Positions 43,881 to 56,450 of a stretch of 64,000 bases of DNA are shown piece after piece. Source of the stretch: Kryptolebias marmoratus (taxonomy: Eukaryota; Chordata; Actinopteri; Cyprinodontiformes; Rivulidae). How positions within the stretch are numbered: position 1 is the stretch's first letter; each line of letters opens with the position of its first letter. The notes under the pieces were generated by a model, which saw nothing but the letters and a program-made list of their open reading frames with translations, was not told the origin of the DNA and made no database searches. Both the position numbers and the translations under genes were made by a program. The stretch covers positions 15,456,844 through 15,520,843 of the forward strand of contig NC_051431.1 of assembly GCF_001649575.2 (NCBI RefSeq). Direction: 5' to 3'.

Positions 43881-44100
43881 TCAGAAGGCGCAGGCGCAGA
43901 CCACAGCCACCACCACTATGTTGCCAATGGTTGCCAGCACAGCGATCCACAGCCAGATGGTGTCACTGGACACTTTCCCATCATCCTCAGCTTCTGAAGG
44001 TCGTGAATAGCTGGCGTTGAGGTTGGACGTGGACGTCTGCAAGGACGCATTGCCGTTGTACGGAGAATCCATGAAGGCCCCACTCACAGCTGGAAAAATG
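43881..44100 (-). CDS. C14orf132-like exon 2 with transmembrane C-terminus
   Basis: Acceptor TTGGGCAG|CATTTTT; the stop TGA is at 43883-43881. It encodes SIFPAVSGAFMDSP to the membrane span and the CACAF end. Two NAS sequons lie in the Ser/Asn-rich segment ahead of the span, which would matter only if that side is lumenal. Confidence 0.85.
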
Positions 44101-47100
44101 CTGCCCAAGAGAGGAAAGGAGGAAGACAGTGAGATGAATTCATGTTCAGTCTGATATTTTTTTTTAATTAAATATTCATTACCTGACCTTTTGTGCGTGT
44201 GTGTGCATGTGTTTGTCTGTTAGAAAAGTTAGAAAATACATATGTATGTCTACAACTAATAAAAATTTGGTAGTTTACCCAATTCAAGATGACAGCCACA
44301 GCTACTCGACCTTAGCAAACACAGAAATGGCTAAAACTCTGTTAATTTTACATATAACATATCTGTTTAGTCTCAAAGGACAAAAACTCAACTTTAGGTA
44401 AAAAGTAGAGTGGCTGGATATTAACATTTAGTGTTCAGGGGGCTACAAGGCAGCTGTGTCTGCTCCCAGGTCAGCTGTTCTCTACAGTGAAAGGATAGAG
44501 GACAAACATATCCAGGGGATTAATTCTCAGATAGATAAACAGTCTGTTGCATGCTTTACATACAGTATTTAAAAACTACAGGGACCATCAAACCAAAAAT
44601 GATACAGAATATATTTCAAATGAGGCACTTTAAAAATCCCAACTTTCTGTCTCAGGTGTTCGTTCCCGAAAGAATGACTTCAACACACAAACACACGTAC
44701 ACGCACGGAGACGCAAATAAAGGGTCTACACAGGCTGCGATACAACTGGACGTTCACTGATGTTAAAGATTTGCAGCATTAGGCTGGACACCTGGAAGAT
44801 TCAAATTCAAATTCATTTTAGGACGTTAAAGCTCTAATCGGTGAATACAGAAGTCCATCCCGTCATTCAAATTCTGTTATAGAGTTTATAGTGTGTGTTT
44901 GTTGGTTTGTCTTTCTGTTGGAAAAACATCCCATGAGCCACTGGGTGAATTTTAACGAAACGCTCAAAAAATTATTTATTGAACAGAAATCTACAACTGA
45001 TTAAGTTTTGGAGTCCACCTGATTCAAGCTGGCCGCCACAGCTAATCAACCTCATTAAACACAAAGATAGCTATCGCTCTTTTAATTGTGCACATATTAG
45101 GATAAAATTCAGCGTGGTAGTAGCTGAAAGTCATCCCCAACACATACGCTGAGCGCTAACAGATCACACAAGCGCTTTGTTTAATATGTTGACGTGCAAA
45201 GCAGCGGCTGATACGCATTCCTTCGAGAAATGTTCGTTTCATTGGTTATTTAAAGGCGATTCTTCAGATTCAAACAAGATCAGGAGAGGTGGGCACTCGG
45301 GTTGAACAGGATAGAAATAAGCAAAGCATTCTCTTGTCCAACAATATGATCTTACATCAGCTTCTCTTTTACACCTGACTAACCTTTGCTACATATGGCT
45401 GATTCTGCTCCTGTTTTCTAATGCTGCTGCTGTCGGCTATACGTGGAGCATTACTCAGAAATCCTATATCTATATTTGTTTCTGTATTAGAAAGCTGCTG
45501 AACTGAAGTCCCTGCAGCCCTTCCAGCCCAGCTTCTATGATCCTAACTTCTATTAAAATACAGACATTCAGACAAGTGAAGAAAACAGGAACTCAGCAGG
45601 TTACGTAACCATGTGTTAGCTTTACAAAATAAAATACTTAGTTGTGGTTAGGAAATAAAACATCTAGTTAAGTTTAGAAAGTTTAATGTCAAATTCTTCA
45701 ATTCTAAAATTCTTAAATTCTTAAGTTCAAATTCTAAAGTGACATTATGAGGTGATATATACATTGTATAAAGCACTGACAAAACCTGCTTTTCTCACAA
45801 AACAAAACTGTTGTGTCACCAGTACATAGGTGCATATAATGTGTCAGAAAACAATAACAAAATAGATTTTTTTTAAATGCAGATAATTTATGAAGAACGT
45901 AGACACCGTAAGCAAGAAAACATGAAACTGCAACAGTTATTTTTCCTAATGATTTATCTAATTCTATCTCATTTCTGCAACATATTTTATTTGATCTTGT
46001 TTTCTAAAATCTATTGAAATGAAAAACTGAGCATTTTATTTCTGACATGTAGAAAATAACTTCCACTAAGCCAAATCCTAACTCTGCAGGTTTCTCTGGG
46101 ACAGCAGGTGAGATCAGACCACAGTGATCATAAACCAGCATTTCTTTTTCTCTTCCAGAGCCAGGATTTAAGCATCGTGTCCAGTTTGTCTCCAAATGTT
46201 CCTCTTTGTGCCCTCATCTACCTTATTGCTGCACCCAGACACCAGGTAGGACTTGAAGGCAAACTCTCCCTCAGGAAATCTTCATAAAAGTTAGAATTTC
46301 ATAAACCTGTCATTTTTATCATCACTGAATATTTGAAGAGAAACTCACTGTTGGATTTTCAGTCCAAACTGTCATGTAGTACTTACTGCATAAAAGATTT
46401 ATTTGGGGATTTGACATTTTCATGTAAAGGCTTAAAAAAAACTTATAAAAATTAATTAGAAGCTTTTATTAAAGGTGTAAAAAGGCTGTTTGAATCTTCT
46501 GGCCCAGGGATGGAAAGCACTGTAACTATTTTCATGTTTTGCTACTTTATGTTTCCGTTCCTCCTCATTTCAGATATATTCTACTTGCAACTCTATTAAC
46601 ACGTTCTTAATAATAAATGATGGCAATACTTCCTGGCTGACACGTAAACATGCTACATAGAATAATGTTGGAGTATTTTTGCCTTACACCCTTCATACAA
46701 AACAAGAGAAGAGAAGATTCAGCAGTTTATGCTCCGTTGCTGTCTTTAGTAAATCATGTTAAGGCAATTAATGGACAACAGTGACATGTTTGTAGTTTTT
46801 AGTTTCGAGTGAAAAAGTGCAAATTAACAAATATCATCCGAGGGAGGCAATAAACCGAACATCATCCACCTTTGCATCTTTCTTTCTTACAGATTCAGGA
46901 AGACAGTAAAGGTGATTGTAATAAAAAATGAAATAACCTTCCAGCAACATTTTATTATATCAGGACAATCTGATTTTCTGCAGGTTAAAGTCTGACGTTG
47001 TGGTGGCCTGATTTGACAGAATGGATGACTTATCAAGCTTGTGTAAAAATGCAACAGGCTGTTCAGTATTAATCTGAAGGTTTCCAACCTTTTTGTTTTT

Positions 47101-49368
47101 CTCACAAAAAAACTAAAAGCAGTGCGTTATCAAGGCAGCATTCAAAATGTCTAGACTGATCAGTTTTTGGTCAAAATGACCTCCACAATCAAATCTTACA
47201 CCATCTTATATGCGTAGGGTTACTGTAAAATTTTAGATGTGTTGTTTTTAAATCAATAACAAAACTGGCTTCTGATATGTGCACACAGAATACCAAGCTA
47301 GGTTGCATAAAGAAGCTCCAGAAGAACTGCATTAAGTATAAATCTACTATTACAAAGCATTACTTCATATAAAGCAGATTGTGACACCAAAATTACAAAA
47401 AGCATGAGAACGAACCAGACTTACGTCTGTATAACCCAGCTAAGAGGATTCCAGACTCCTCATGCTGCATTAAATCCCACTGATGTACAGCAAGCATCAT
47501 GATTATGATTATCCGTCATTACGCTTGAACAACTGTCTCAGTAAGAGATAACCGCAGTGAGTGTTTTCATATCTTTATTTAACCCTAAATGGGGCGTCTC
47601 TTGAGTTTCTATAACAAAAAAGTTATTCATCGTATTTCATTTCTGTCTCAGCTATTTTTAATTTTTATTTTGCTGACATCTGAGAATACAAGATTGTGGG
47701 GGGGAGTGTAAAGTTTTGAGCAAGATGATCTGATTTAGGAGCAAGGGGGAGATGATGACAAATGATTTCAGATTAATGGATGAACTTGAAACATCAAAGA
47801 AAGAAAAAAGCTTCAGGATTGCAAATAAACGGCCATCGGCCTCCAGATGTTTTCACAGCTGTTAAATTCCCACGGCATCCTACCTATTCATCCTGTTAGC
47901 AACTTTCATTTTTGTTGTTATTGAAATGGGTAAAAAATATAAAAGCCAAAGCTGAGCCATCCTCACACAGTATAAGTGGTGGGAACAGGAGCACTTAGAC
48001 AAAAATTAAAACATGTTCATGTTCACCACTCTGAGTGTCAACATCGAGCAATCTGTTCGCTCAGACCTGCATCCGTTACGTAACTCACTGCCCTCTTTCA
48101 CAGCGACCCCAGCTTCCCAGTTTCACCGGATCTCGTCACGCTGTATTCCTTTTGTTTAGAAAAAGTTCATGCTCGATTCTTAATTCTACGCCTTCAAAAT
48201 AAAGGTCATTGTTTTCTGTGCACCTTTGATTCACGTGACTTAAAAAATGCGTGAGCGCAGTGAAAATCCTATTTATTCAGGAGACTGACTCAAACATATT
48301 TACTTATAATTCTAAACAACAAAACTCACTACCTAAAGGTGTTTCCTTTAATTGTGCACTGAATAGATACTTTTCAGTCCTTGTTTTAAGACCGACTATT
48401 ACTGTGGATAACAATGCCAAGACGTCACTGAAAGAATTTATGTTTTTATCTTTAGTGCACCATTTAGTATATCACATTGCTCTAATAATGTCATTTTTTT
48501 GTGTATGTTCGTAAGTTTGGATGCACGTGACGTAGTAATTGAGAACAATCTATTATGCTCATGAATGTATCATCAATGAAATGATGACCGAAGTGATGAA
48601 ACTCAGTATATTAATCAACCCAGAATGAGAGAGGAAAGGTGCCAGCCAAGGCAAGTCATGCAAAAAAAATACAGAACTGATCAAAAGTAAAGTGAACTAA
48701 GGTGAGTTTTCAAAAAACAAAAAGTAATCTACATTGAACAATTGCTTCAAAATAGATTTTATTCAGAAATATCTAAAAGTGGTGCCTTAAACCCCCTAAA
48801 AACAAGAGACTGGCTCTTCTTCAGCTAAACTTAAATCCCTTTCAAACATCACAACTTTACAAAAGTAATCATTGCATTGCAGAGTTGCAGCCACTGTAAT
48901 TTAATTTTTAGTCCATTTGACTGCTGTTCAGCCATGTGCCAATAGGCTCTCTGTAGGTGGACTGAAAGTTAAAACCCAGGAGGAAGCTCTGACTAAACCC
49001 GTGTCTGAATTCAATTTTTATTCGAAGCACCAAGATATCAGGAACTTCAGTCTATTCATTCGTGTCATTTAAAGCTTCTGAATGTTTCTTTTTTCCCCAC
49101 TGAAGCTCAGAAAAAGGACCTCTTAACCATGCAAAATAATTTCAGCTTAAAAGCATTTTTTTCCCTTTTCTTTTACATTCATTCCAGTTTAATTTCGAGA
49201 GCACAGTGCCTAATGAAACAGAGACAAAATTGGAAAACAGCAAGAAGAAAGAGACTTGTACCTTTTTCTGACTGTGTGTGAGGAAACGGATGAGTTGATG
49301 CTCTGCAGCGCGTCTCGTCCTGCAGCATCCGGAGCAGCGCTTCCTGGGAGTGAGAGGCTTAACTCCAT
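43881..49368 (-). CDS. C14orf132-like small membrane protein (full span, two coding exons)
   Basis: The two exons, 49368-49262 and 44100-43881, splice in phase 2 (AG + C = Ser) to a 108-aa protein. The start is MELSLSLPGSAAPDAA. From residue 43 it reads GAFMDSPYNGNA, then a Ser/Asn-rich stretch, an acidic EAEDD, and a single membrane span TIWLWIAVLATIGNIVVV (83-100) finishing AVVCACAF at the stop. Human C14orf132, as I recall it, is 83 aa, starts MDLS, contains GAFMDSP and ends in a near-identical span with ATVGNIVVV. The family's function is unknown to me. The protein is probably tail-anchored or a type III membrane microprotein. The intron is about 5.2 kb. Exon 2 is a firm match. Exon 1 rests on the MELS start, a GTAC donor and exact phase fit. 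Confidence 0.78.
44260..44365 (-). repeat. family-A fragment, reverse
   Basis: CCCAATTCAAGATGACAGCC, CTTAGCAAACACAGAAATGG and AACTCTGTTAATTTTACA only. It lies just upstream of exon 2 of the C14orf132-like gene. Confidence 0.5.
44895..45245 (-). repeat. family-A dispersed repeat, reverse copy (intron)
   Basis: GATTCAAGCTGGCCGCCACAG, AGCGTGGTAGTAGCTGAAAG, GCGCTAACAGATCACACAAG and GCATTCCTTCGAG. Most of a full unit. Confidence 0.65.
45250..49200 (-). other. intron of the C14orf132-like gene, unique AT-rich part
   Basis: No repeat families, exons or conserved motifs were noted over this nearly 4-kb stretch. Confidence 0.5.
49262..49368 (-). CDS. C14orf132-like exon 1 (cryptic short coding exon)
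   Basis: The reading frame is ATG to AAAAG|GTACAAG, 35 codons plus two bases. It is GC-rich compared with its surroundings and keeps exact phase with the acceptor at 44100. The ATG directly follows CCTCTGCCTCCCAG, which itself looks like a splice acceptor, so the initiation codon could open an internal exon rather than the first transcribed one. Confidence 0.62.
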
Positions 49369-49458
49369 CTGGGAGGCAGAGGGAGAAAGTGGGAGAATCC
49401 ACAGAGAGGGAGAGACATCGCTCCTAGTTAGAGCCGGAGCGTGCTGGGTGAGATCATC

Positions 49459-49485
49459 TGTGTGTGTGTGTGTGTGTGTGTGTGT
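49459..49485. repeat. TG microsatellite upstream of the C14orf132-like exon 1
   Basis: About thirteen TG units, 90 bases upstream of the proposed ATG on the minus strand, so it may lie in its promoter or 5' UTR. Confidence 0.9.
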
Positions 49486-49844
49486 CCGTGGGTGTGACAG
49501 AACTCACTGTCAGGATGCTGCTGTGTTGATGAGGAATGGCGCAGAACACGCTCCACTAACTTCTATCTGTCATTTTGTAAAATCAGCCTTTTTACTGAAC
49601 TTTTTTGGTTAGAGAAAATGACACCTAAAAGCTGATCTGTTCTTACTGAATTCTAAGCATGTTTTGTTTTCAAAACTCATTATTAGAAAGCAGAGATGAT
49701 CAACAACAGTTGCTTCAGGACCTGTCTGAGCTGAGAGCCCCGGTTCAGATTATTTGGACCCGTCTGTTCCATTCGTTCTAATTTTTGCTCTTGTAAAAAG
49801 ATGGCAATTAGCATGCTCTGTCGTATCACCATCCTCCGTGTAAC

Positions 49845-49985
49845 TCAGCGTAACTGCCTGTGTGTACGTGTGCTTGTTCGTGTGTTAGTAAAATATCTCG
49901 TGAACCACCGGACAGGAGGTCCGATCGGCCCTACAGCCCACAGAGCTCATGCTGTCAAAGTTTTGCTAATTGAACAAGAATGTAA
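49845..49985 (-). repeat. family-A end fragment, reverse
   Basis: Contains TTAGTAAAATATCTCGTGAAC only, the terminal portion, followed by unrelated sequence. Confidence 0.4.
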
Positions 49986-50239
49986 GCAGGTAAATATTGA
50001 ATACAATGAAATGCAAATAAAACAATAGAATGTCAGCAAATATTAAATGAAAAAAAACAAGGAAATAAGTAAATATGTTTAATAAATAGGTAAAAGTTAG
50101 TTTGGTTTTGATGAACCATCAGCAGATATGTGCCCTCTTCTTCTTTTTACTTAAGTCTTTTAAATATAATGTAATTAGATATTGTTAAAAATGCTAATTA
50201 GCATACTTTTAATGTCACTGTGTAGTTTTTACATTCTGC

Positions 50240-50670
50240 TTTGTGCCGACCCTTCATGAAGATGATACCATGTACGCCACACCCCGGGCCCCACCTTGGT
50301 ACGATTCTCTCAGACTGATGCACTAGAAGCTCAAGCCACAGAAGCAGAACATTACTGTCAAAGGCATCACGCCTGTAATGTGGTTGTTTCCACGGCCTTG
50401 TCACAGTCCTGGTCGTAGCCGAGACACGAGGCCAGCGTGGCCAGTTCTGCTTCGACTCCTCCATGACCAAGCCACACCGGCGTGTGTTGGCCCCACGTCA
50501 TGGATACTCTGCCACTGCTGCCATCACACTCCATCTTGATATGCTGCCATATCAAGCTCGCTACATAGGCTTCGTGCATGCTCAAAAACCCATTCACAAA
50601 CTATCCCGCTCTATCATATATAATGGGGAGCCCATTGTGTTTGCAGTACATGGGGTTGTTGTTTAATATG
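50240..50670. other. unrecognised coding-like fragment
   Basis: Balanced base composition, with overlapping frames on both strands: plus 50463-50666 (includes LPYQARYIGFVHAQKPIHKL), and minus 50367-50597 (includes SMTWGQHTPVWLGHGG). No splice signals or family motif were recognised. It may be a decayed gene or transposon fragment. Confidence 0.2.
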
Positions 50671-52232
50671 AAGGAAGCCTTACCTATACTAACGTCGGTG
50701 TAGCTGACAATAATGTTGCTGGTTTTTTACCTTTTTTTTTTTTCTTCTATAACAGCAAAACAGCTGAGATTTTCAGGAAACAATTTGCGCCACTGTTAAA
50801 TAATTTGTAGGCTGCTGTTCCACTAAAACCCTGATTCCATAAGTGCTGCGCTGTGTGACAAAACTCCCATGAGAAGAAGTAAAATTCATCGCCTGTGCTT
50901 TCAAACTTCTTGATACGTGTGTATGGTGATAAAAAAGAAAAGAGGAAGTCAGAAGCAAATGAATTTCTAAACTGTTTTCTGACATCCACCCGTGTGAGCT
51001 CAACGCTGCTGCAGCTTCTCCTCTTAGATCCTGACTGAGTGGAGCCAAAACGATGCAAGACGTTGCTGCAGTGACAGCGACATGCTGAGGATGTTCGTCC
51101 TACGAGCCACGCGCTGTGCTCTCAATTGTCTTCGTGGGCCGGAGTTGCCACAGGTTTCGGCATCACCGACACGCGCGAGTCATAAGAACTTAGTCAAAGT
51201 CACAGTCCCGCAGACAACAGAGCGAGCACGTCTGGAGGAAACACACTGATACCAGGGTCATGTCTGACTCAGGCTCAGAGCTTGACTTTGATGGCATGAA
51301 GTGTTACTGCAACGCTCGCGTGGTGCCGCAGTTTATGTTATCCTTCTTCTGAACGCGCAGCAGCAGGATGCTTTGTGAAATCTCTTTCGGGGTCAAGGAC
51401 AGACCCGTTTGGTTGTTTTAATGTGAACAAGCAGTGGCAGCTTGAAGGAGGAGTTCAGCGTTGGCTATAAGGGGCCTCAGCTGTCTGAAAAATGGCTTCG
51501 GACGTCACCTTTTGACCCTGAAGCCCTCGTCCGACCATCAATTGGAGACACCCGTGAGATCATTCCATCCAGCTTGGAAAGCCTTAAATTATGGATGAAT
51601 TATTCAGTTTGATTCTGTAATTGGTCCCATTTCCGAAGGAGTTAATGTCGGCGTGTGATCGTGTTTGTTGTGGTCTTATGAAAGAGTCGTCGAGCACACT
51701 TGCATAAGACGAGGGTGAGCTGTCTGGTCACTCGCAGTGATGCTGTGAGTCACTACGAGTCACAGCATGCACACTGCTGAACGTGCTTCTTTTGTGAGAC
51801 TGAATGATTTGTGGTGACATCAGAGAGTGGACGTGCAAATTTAAACACTGGGCAAAAGCATGATACGACTTTCTTCATCTGCATGTGAGACCTGCATGTG
51901 AGACCTGCAGGTATCGGCGAGTAGTTCAGTTAAAACGGGACCTCTTGAATGCACACGTGTTTTCATTTCACCTGTAGTCATTCAGGTATTCTCACAGAGA
52001 GATGGGCTCCCATTCTCAAGAGACTTTTAATGTTCTTGTGTGTTTCTTTACAGAAATGAATGGGACGAATTAGTTTGTGTGCATGAATGCAGATGCAAAC
52101 GTGTGAACAATCCTGAAATATCTGTCAATAAATAACTTTTCCTCGTAGTCAGGTTTTAAGACTTTTCTTGTCAAAAGAACATCAGACATTAGTTGAAGTG
52201 TCTTGCTTATATGCAGCACAGCATCTTTAAAG

Positions 52233-52446
52233 CAGTGGTCTCCAACCCTGGTCCTCGAGAGTCACTATCCTGCATGTTTACCTTGTTTCCCTGCTCCAAC
52301 ACACTTGATTCAGAGGTTAAATCACCTCTTCATGTTCTGCAGAAGCCTGTTAATCACCCACTGATTTAAATCAGGTGTGTTGGAGCAGAGAAACAAGTAA
52401 AACATGCAGGATGGTGGCCCTCGAGGACCAGGACTGGAGACCACTG
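52233..52446. mobile_element. palindromic non-autonomous hAT element, copy 4
   Basis: Ends CAGTGGTCTCCAA and TGGAGACCACTG, flanked by CTTTAAAG and CTTTAAAT (7 of 8 match). The interior is as in the other copies. Confidence 0.82.
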
Positions 52447-53332
52447 CTTTAAATTATAGGAGTTTTGGGCTCCTATAGAAAAAGGAATGAAAGTATTTGT
52501 CATTTCTTTGGTTTGCATAATTTTGTACAGATTGTACAATGCTGAGAGTCAACTCTAGCTCACCAGTTTAGAGTCCACACACCCCTTAAATTTCAAAATG
52601 CTTTCACCCAACAACTGAAACAGGGAAATTTCAGTGGCAACTAACTAACTGGTGCTCTTCTACCCCCGAGGCACAGCTCTAGTCAGTCTGGAGAGTCTTC
52701 AGGACATTTTGACATCAAATTTATTAATTTATTCCTTTTTCAAAAACATATTGACTGAGGTTGGCCATGGAACAGCATCAGATTTTTAATTTCATCTTCT
52801 TGTGAAAATGAGTTTGACGCCTTAATTATACACTTTGTACCTCTTTCGTTGAGACTGTTTCATCTCAAATGCATCTCAAACATTAGGGAAAATGTTAAAA
52901 ATGAAATTCAGGACTGTGTGTATTGATACAAATGTTTAAGAAAAAACAACTGACTGTGAATTAGGTTGCTGTCAAACAGCACTTGGTTTTATGTCATTTG
53001 CATAATTCAGATGTGGTCCGATAATCTGAATTCATAAAATAAGGTTTAAAAGTTATTTTTTTCTGCAACAGTAAACTCTGTCTCCCTGCTGGAACCTCAT
53101 GGCCCACCTTTGCCATCCTCAAAAATAAAATCTCTAGACTTTTCCTGTGAGCTCTAACCACAGCTCCATCTTAAAAATCTTGAAACATTTTGATATATTA
53201 AGGTACGTTACGTAGTTTCTCGCATCTATGAACACGTATACAAGCATACATGTGACTGTAGCGCTCGTAAGCCCATGGCCGCGTTTATTTCCTGTATGTA
53301 TTTAAAGGATTATTCCATGTGGTTACGAGAAA

Positions 53333-53359
53333 GTGTGTGTGTGTGTGTGTGTGTGTGTG
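53333..53359. repeat. TG microsatellite
   Basis: About thirteen uninterrupted TG units in intergenic DNA. Confidence 0.9.
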
Positions 53360-53790
53360 CCGAGGAAAGTAAAGGCTTAGAAAATTATATAACGTTCTCT
53401 TAAGTTGGCAGGAGTTGAAGAAACTGCCTCTGGTGTTTCCCTTCACACGCATGCACCAAACACAAATCAATTTGCTGCAAAACAAGCAATCATCAATCAC
53501 TGAAACATGCAGCACCACATGCTGGAGGCTGCGGGTTGTTTGAAATGAGGGAAAACTTAGCATAATAAGGAAGTTTGACTGGGCTAAACTATATATATGT
53601 GTGTGCTTCAAGATGGAGGGGGAGTAAGAAGGAGGCAGAACTTACTGCTTATTACTTAGCTGCAGTTTCTACCACATGTCAAAATGAGCCGTGCATCCTG
53701 GTGGACATGTGTAAAACGTTTATTGAAAGCCTTGAATGGGATTTTCATTTATTCATTTCCTGCTTCGCAGCCTTTGCCCCCACTGAAGGT

Positions 53791-53865
53791 CATTTATTTC
53801 ACGCAGCGCAGCTTTTCTAGCGTTTACGGGAACTCATTTTATGCGGCGCAGCTTTTCTAGAGTTT
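53791..53865 (+). repeat. short direct repeat, two units
   Basis: GCAGCGCAGCTTTTCTAGCG and GCGGCGCAGCTTTTCTAGAG are about 41 bases apart, both preceded by CATTT..T. No gene was found around them. Confidence 0.75.
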
Positions 53866-54374
53866 CCCTCTGCGTCGCTCTGCCGCCAGCCCACAAAGAG
53901 GTGCAGGCCTGAAAGGACAACACGGTGAGTGAGGAAAGCCAGCATGGCTGACGCTAAGAGAGAACTGAAATATATCCTGGACCTTTGCTAGAGAAGAACG
54001 TCACAGATGTCACAGAATTTTAACTGAAAGCCACTGCTCTCGAAGTAAATGCTAAACAGCAGAAAGTTTATTATTTTACTGTATTTTGGAATCCCCCCTT
54101 TTTAACTTCTGGGTCAAAGTCTGCTCCGTGCAGTTCTGGGTCTTGGTTATATCTGTAGATCTGTTTGCATCCTTTTAGAAACAAGCACACAGACTCAGTC
54201 CATCTTCATCAATTTTTTTTGTTTGTTTTTGTTTCACATTTCCATACAGACTGTTTTTACTCCAAATCACCTGTTTATCCCTGTTATCTTCCAAGTATTT
54301 ACACTTTTTCAAACACCCATGCATGTATTTCATTGACACTCTTAGAAAGTAGTCACCGTGTGTGCACGTACAGC

Positions 54375-54685
54375 TGATTATCTTCTGGGGCCAACTGGAT
54401 TGAAGATGGCTGCCACAGCGGATCAACCTTAGCTAACACAAAAATGGGTCCGACGCGGCCACTTTTTGCAGATATTGAGCTGAACTTTGGTGTCATTCCT
54501 AACACACAGTCTAGGTGCTAACAGGTCACACTCAGTCTCACAGCACTGCAAAAGATCGATTGGACCAAAACATTTATAAGTCTGCCTTTTCTCAACATAA
54601 GATGATCTTAGTCTTAAACTCTGGCATGAAAGGTGGCAGGAAATACACATTCTTTCAAAGACTGATAGGCCTGTTAATATTATTA
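54375..54685 (-). repeat. family-A dispersed repeat, reverse copy
   Basis: GGATTGAAGATGGCTGCCAC, GTGCTAACAGGTCACAC, CTCAACATAAGATGATCTTA and AACTCTGGCATGAAAGGTGG. Confidence 0.65.
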
Positions 54686-56029
54686 TCATTAAAAAAATCT
54701 GTATTTACAGAATAAAAACATTTTCTGATTAGATGCAGCTGAGGTCAAGATTCTTTGTTTCCATGCTGCGGCGTTTAAGTCTCTGCGGGTCTCCATCTGT
54801 GACCGCATTAACTGAGCAAAGATGAGGTGGGGGGGGGGAGTCGAGAATGACAGAAACGAGAGAAACGAAAGGGTGAATGAACAGCCTCCCAGCAGCCAGC
54901 TGTTCTGCTTCTTTGTCAGACGTACGAGTCATAAAAGTGGAAACTCGTGAGCGAGAACATAGGTGAAAGCAAATACAGACAAGACAGGAAGGAGCAGATT
55001 CAAGTGCATGAAAAGGTGAAGCTGGAGAGATGATGAATACACAGAGTATGCTGTGTTTGCATCTGAGCTTTATTAGTTTATATATATAAATATGTTTGTT
55101 AAACCTGAACTGTCTGCACTTCCTGTCAGGCAGAGAGCATCCAACTGAGTCACAGTAAATGAGCTTTAACCATCACTATTTACACTTTAAACATGTTTAA
55201 ATGCCTGTTGGCTCTTCATGGGCGAGTAACTGTTTTTGAACTACAGATATGTAGCGTTTCACAGCGATCCATTCAGATTTTAATCAGACATTTGTTCTCG
55301 ACCAGGATGGCTTGTCAGCCAACGTTTCTGAGCAAGAAGCGACGTCGCTAACAAGGCCAACAGAAGTTCCCAACAAGAGCCAGCGTGACACATCATGACC
55401 TGTGACAAATATGTTCGTTCTGCCTCAGCACAACTGGACCAGGAGCCTTGAGCGATCCACAAAACTGATGAGCTCATCTTAAAAAATTGAAAATAAAAAA
55501 AAAACACAGCAGTGTGCCAGAGAAATGCAATTAAAAGTCAAAATCAAGAACTTGCTTTACAAATAAATCCAACCATCTGGATTTATTTTGTTTAAATCTG
55601 TGAAGCTTCAGTCATTTAATCTGATTCGACGTCGCCAATTTCAGTTAAATATTTAAAGTCTCTTTGTGTAAATTAATGTAATAACGATGTCTTTTTTTAA
55701 CATCCAGCCCTCTTGCTTTCAGTGGGGTTTTGTGTTGAGGTCTAACTTTCCTCTCACTCTCATTAGCTGAGTGTTTTCCCTGAAATAATGAGCACCATGC
55801 AAATTAAACAGAACATAGTGACGCATTCAAATGTTGTTGTTTTTTTATATATATAGATACTTTTCAAATTATTGAGCCATATGAGGAAACTAAAACACCA
55901 GTGAACAAAACGTCCTGAAACAAAGTCTGCTCACTGGCTTCAGTTTTTTTGGTGCTTTTTTTTTGTCATTTAGACCAGAACAGATTAAAGTTTGACTGGA
56001 ATTGTTGCGTTTTATATTTTGTAGTTGCT

Positions 56030-56450
56030 TTCTGTCAGGTACCTCTGAACATCTGATCTGCTTTCATGCCGGAGTTTTAAACTAAGATCATCTGATGTTA
56101 ATAATGACAGTTATATGGCGAACCTTGAAAATATTGTTTTGCTCAATCTCACTATTTATTGCAATAACTCGTGTGATCTGTAAGCATTTGATGTATGTCC
56201 TGGGAATGACTCTCAGCTACTACCACACCAAATTCAAGCTCAATAGCTGTAAAAGTGACTGAGTTACAGCAGTTTTTGTGTCTGCTATGGTCCATTAGCT
56301 GCGGCAGCCATCTTAAACTGTACCGACTCCAGAAGGTAATCAGTTGTCGACGTACATCCAGTAATTACTTTCTGAAAGTTTCACTAAAATCTATCCAGTG
56401 GGCCATGAAATATTTTGCTAACAGACCGACCAAGAAACACGCAGATAAAT
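56030..56450 (+). repeat. family-A dispersed repeat, forward copy with extension
   Basis: TTTCATGCCGGAGTTTTAAAC, GACTCTCAGCTACTACCACACC, GGCAGCCATCTTAAACTG and AATATTTTGCTAACAGACCG. Nearly full length, roughly 420 bases. Confidence 0.68.
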
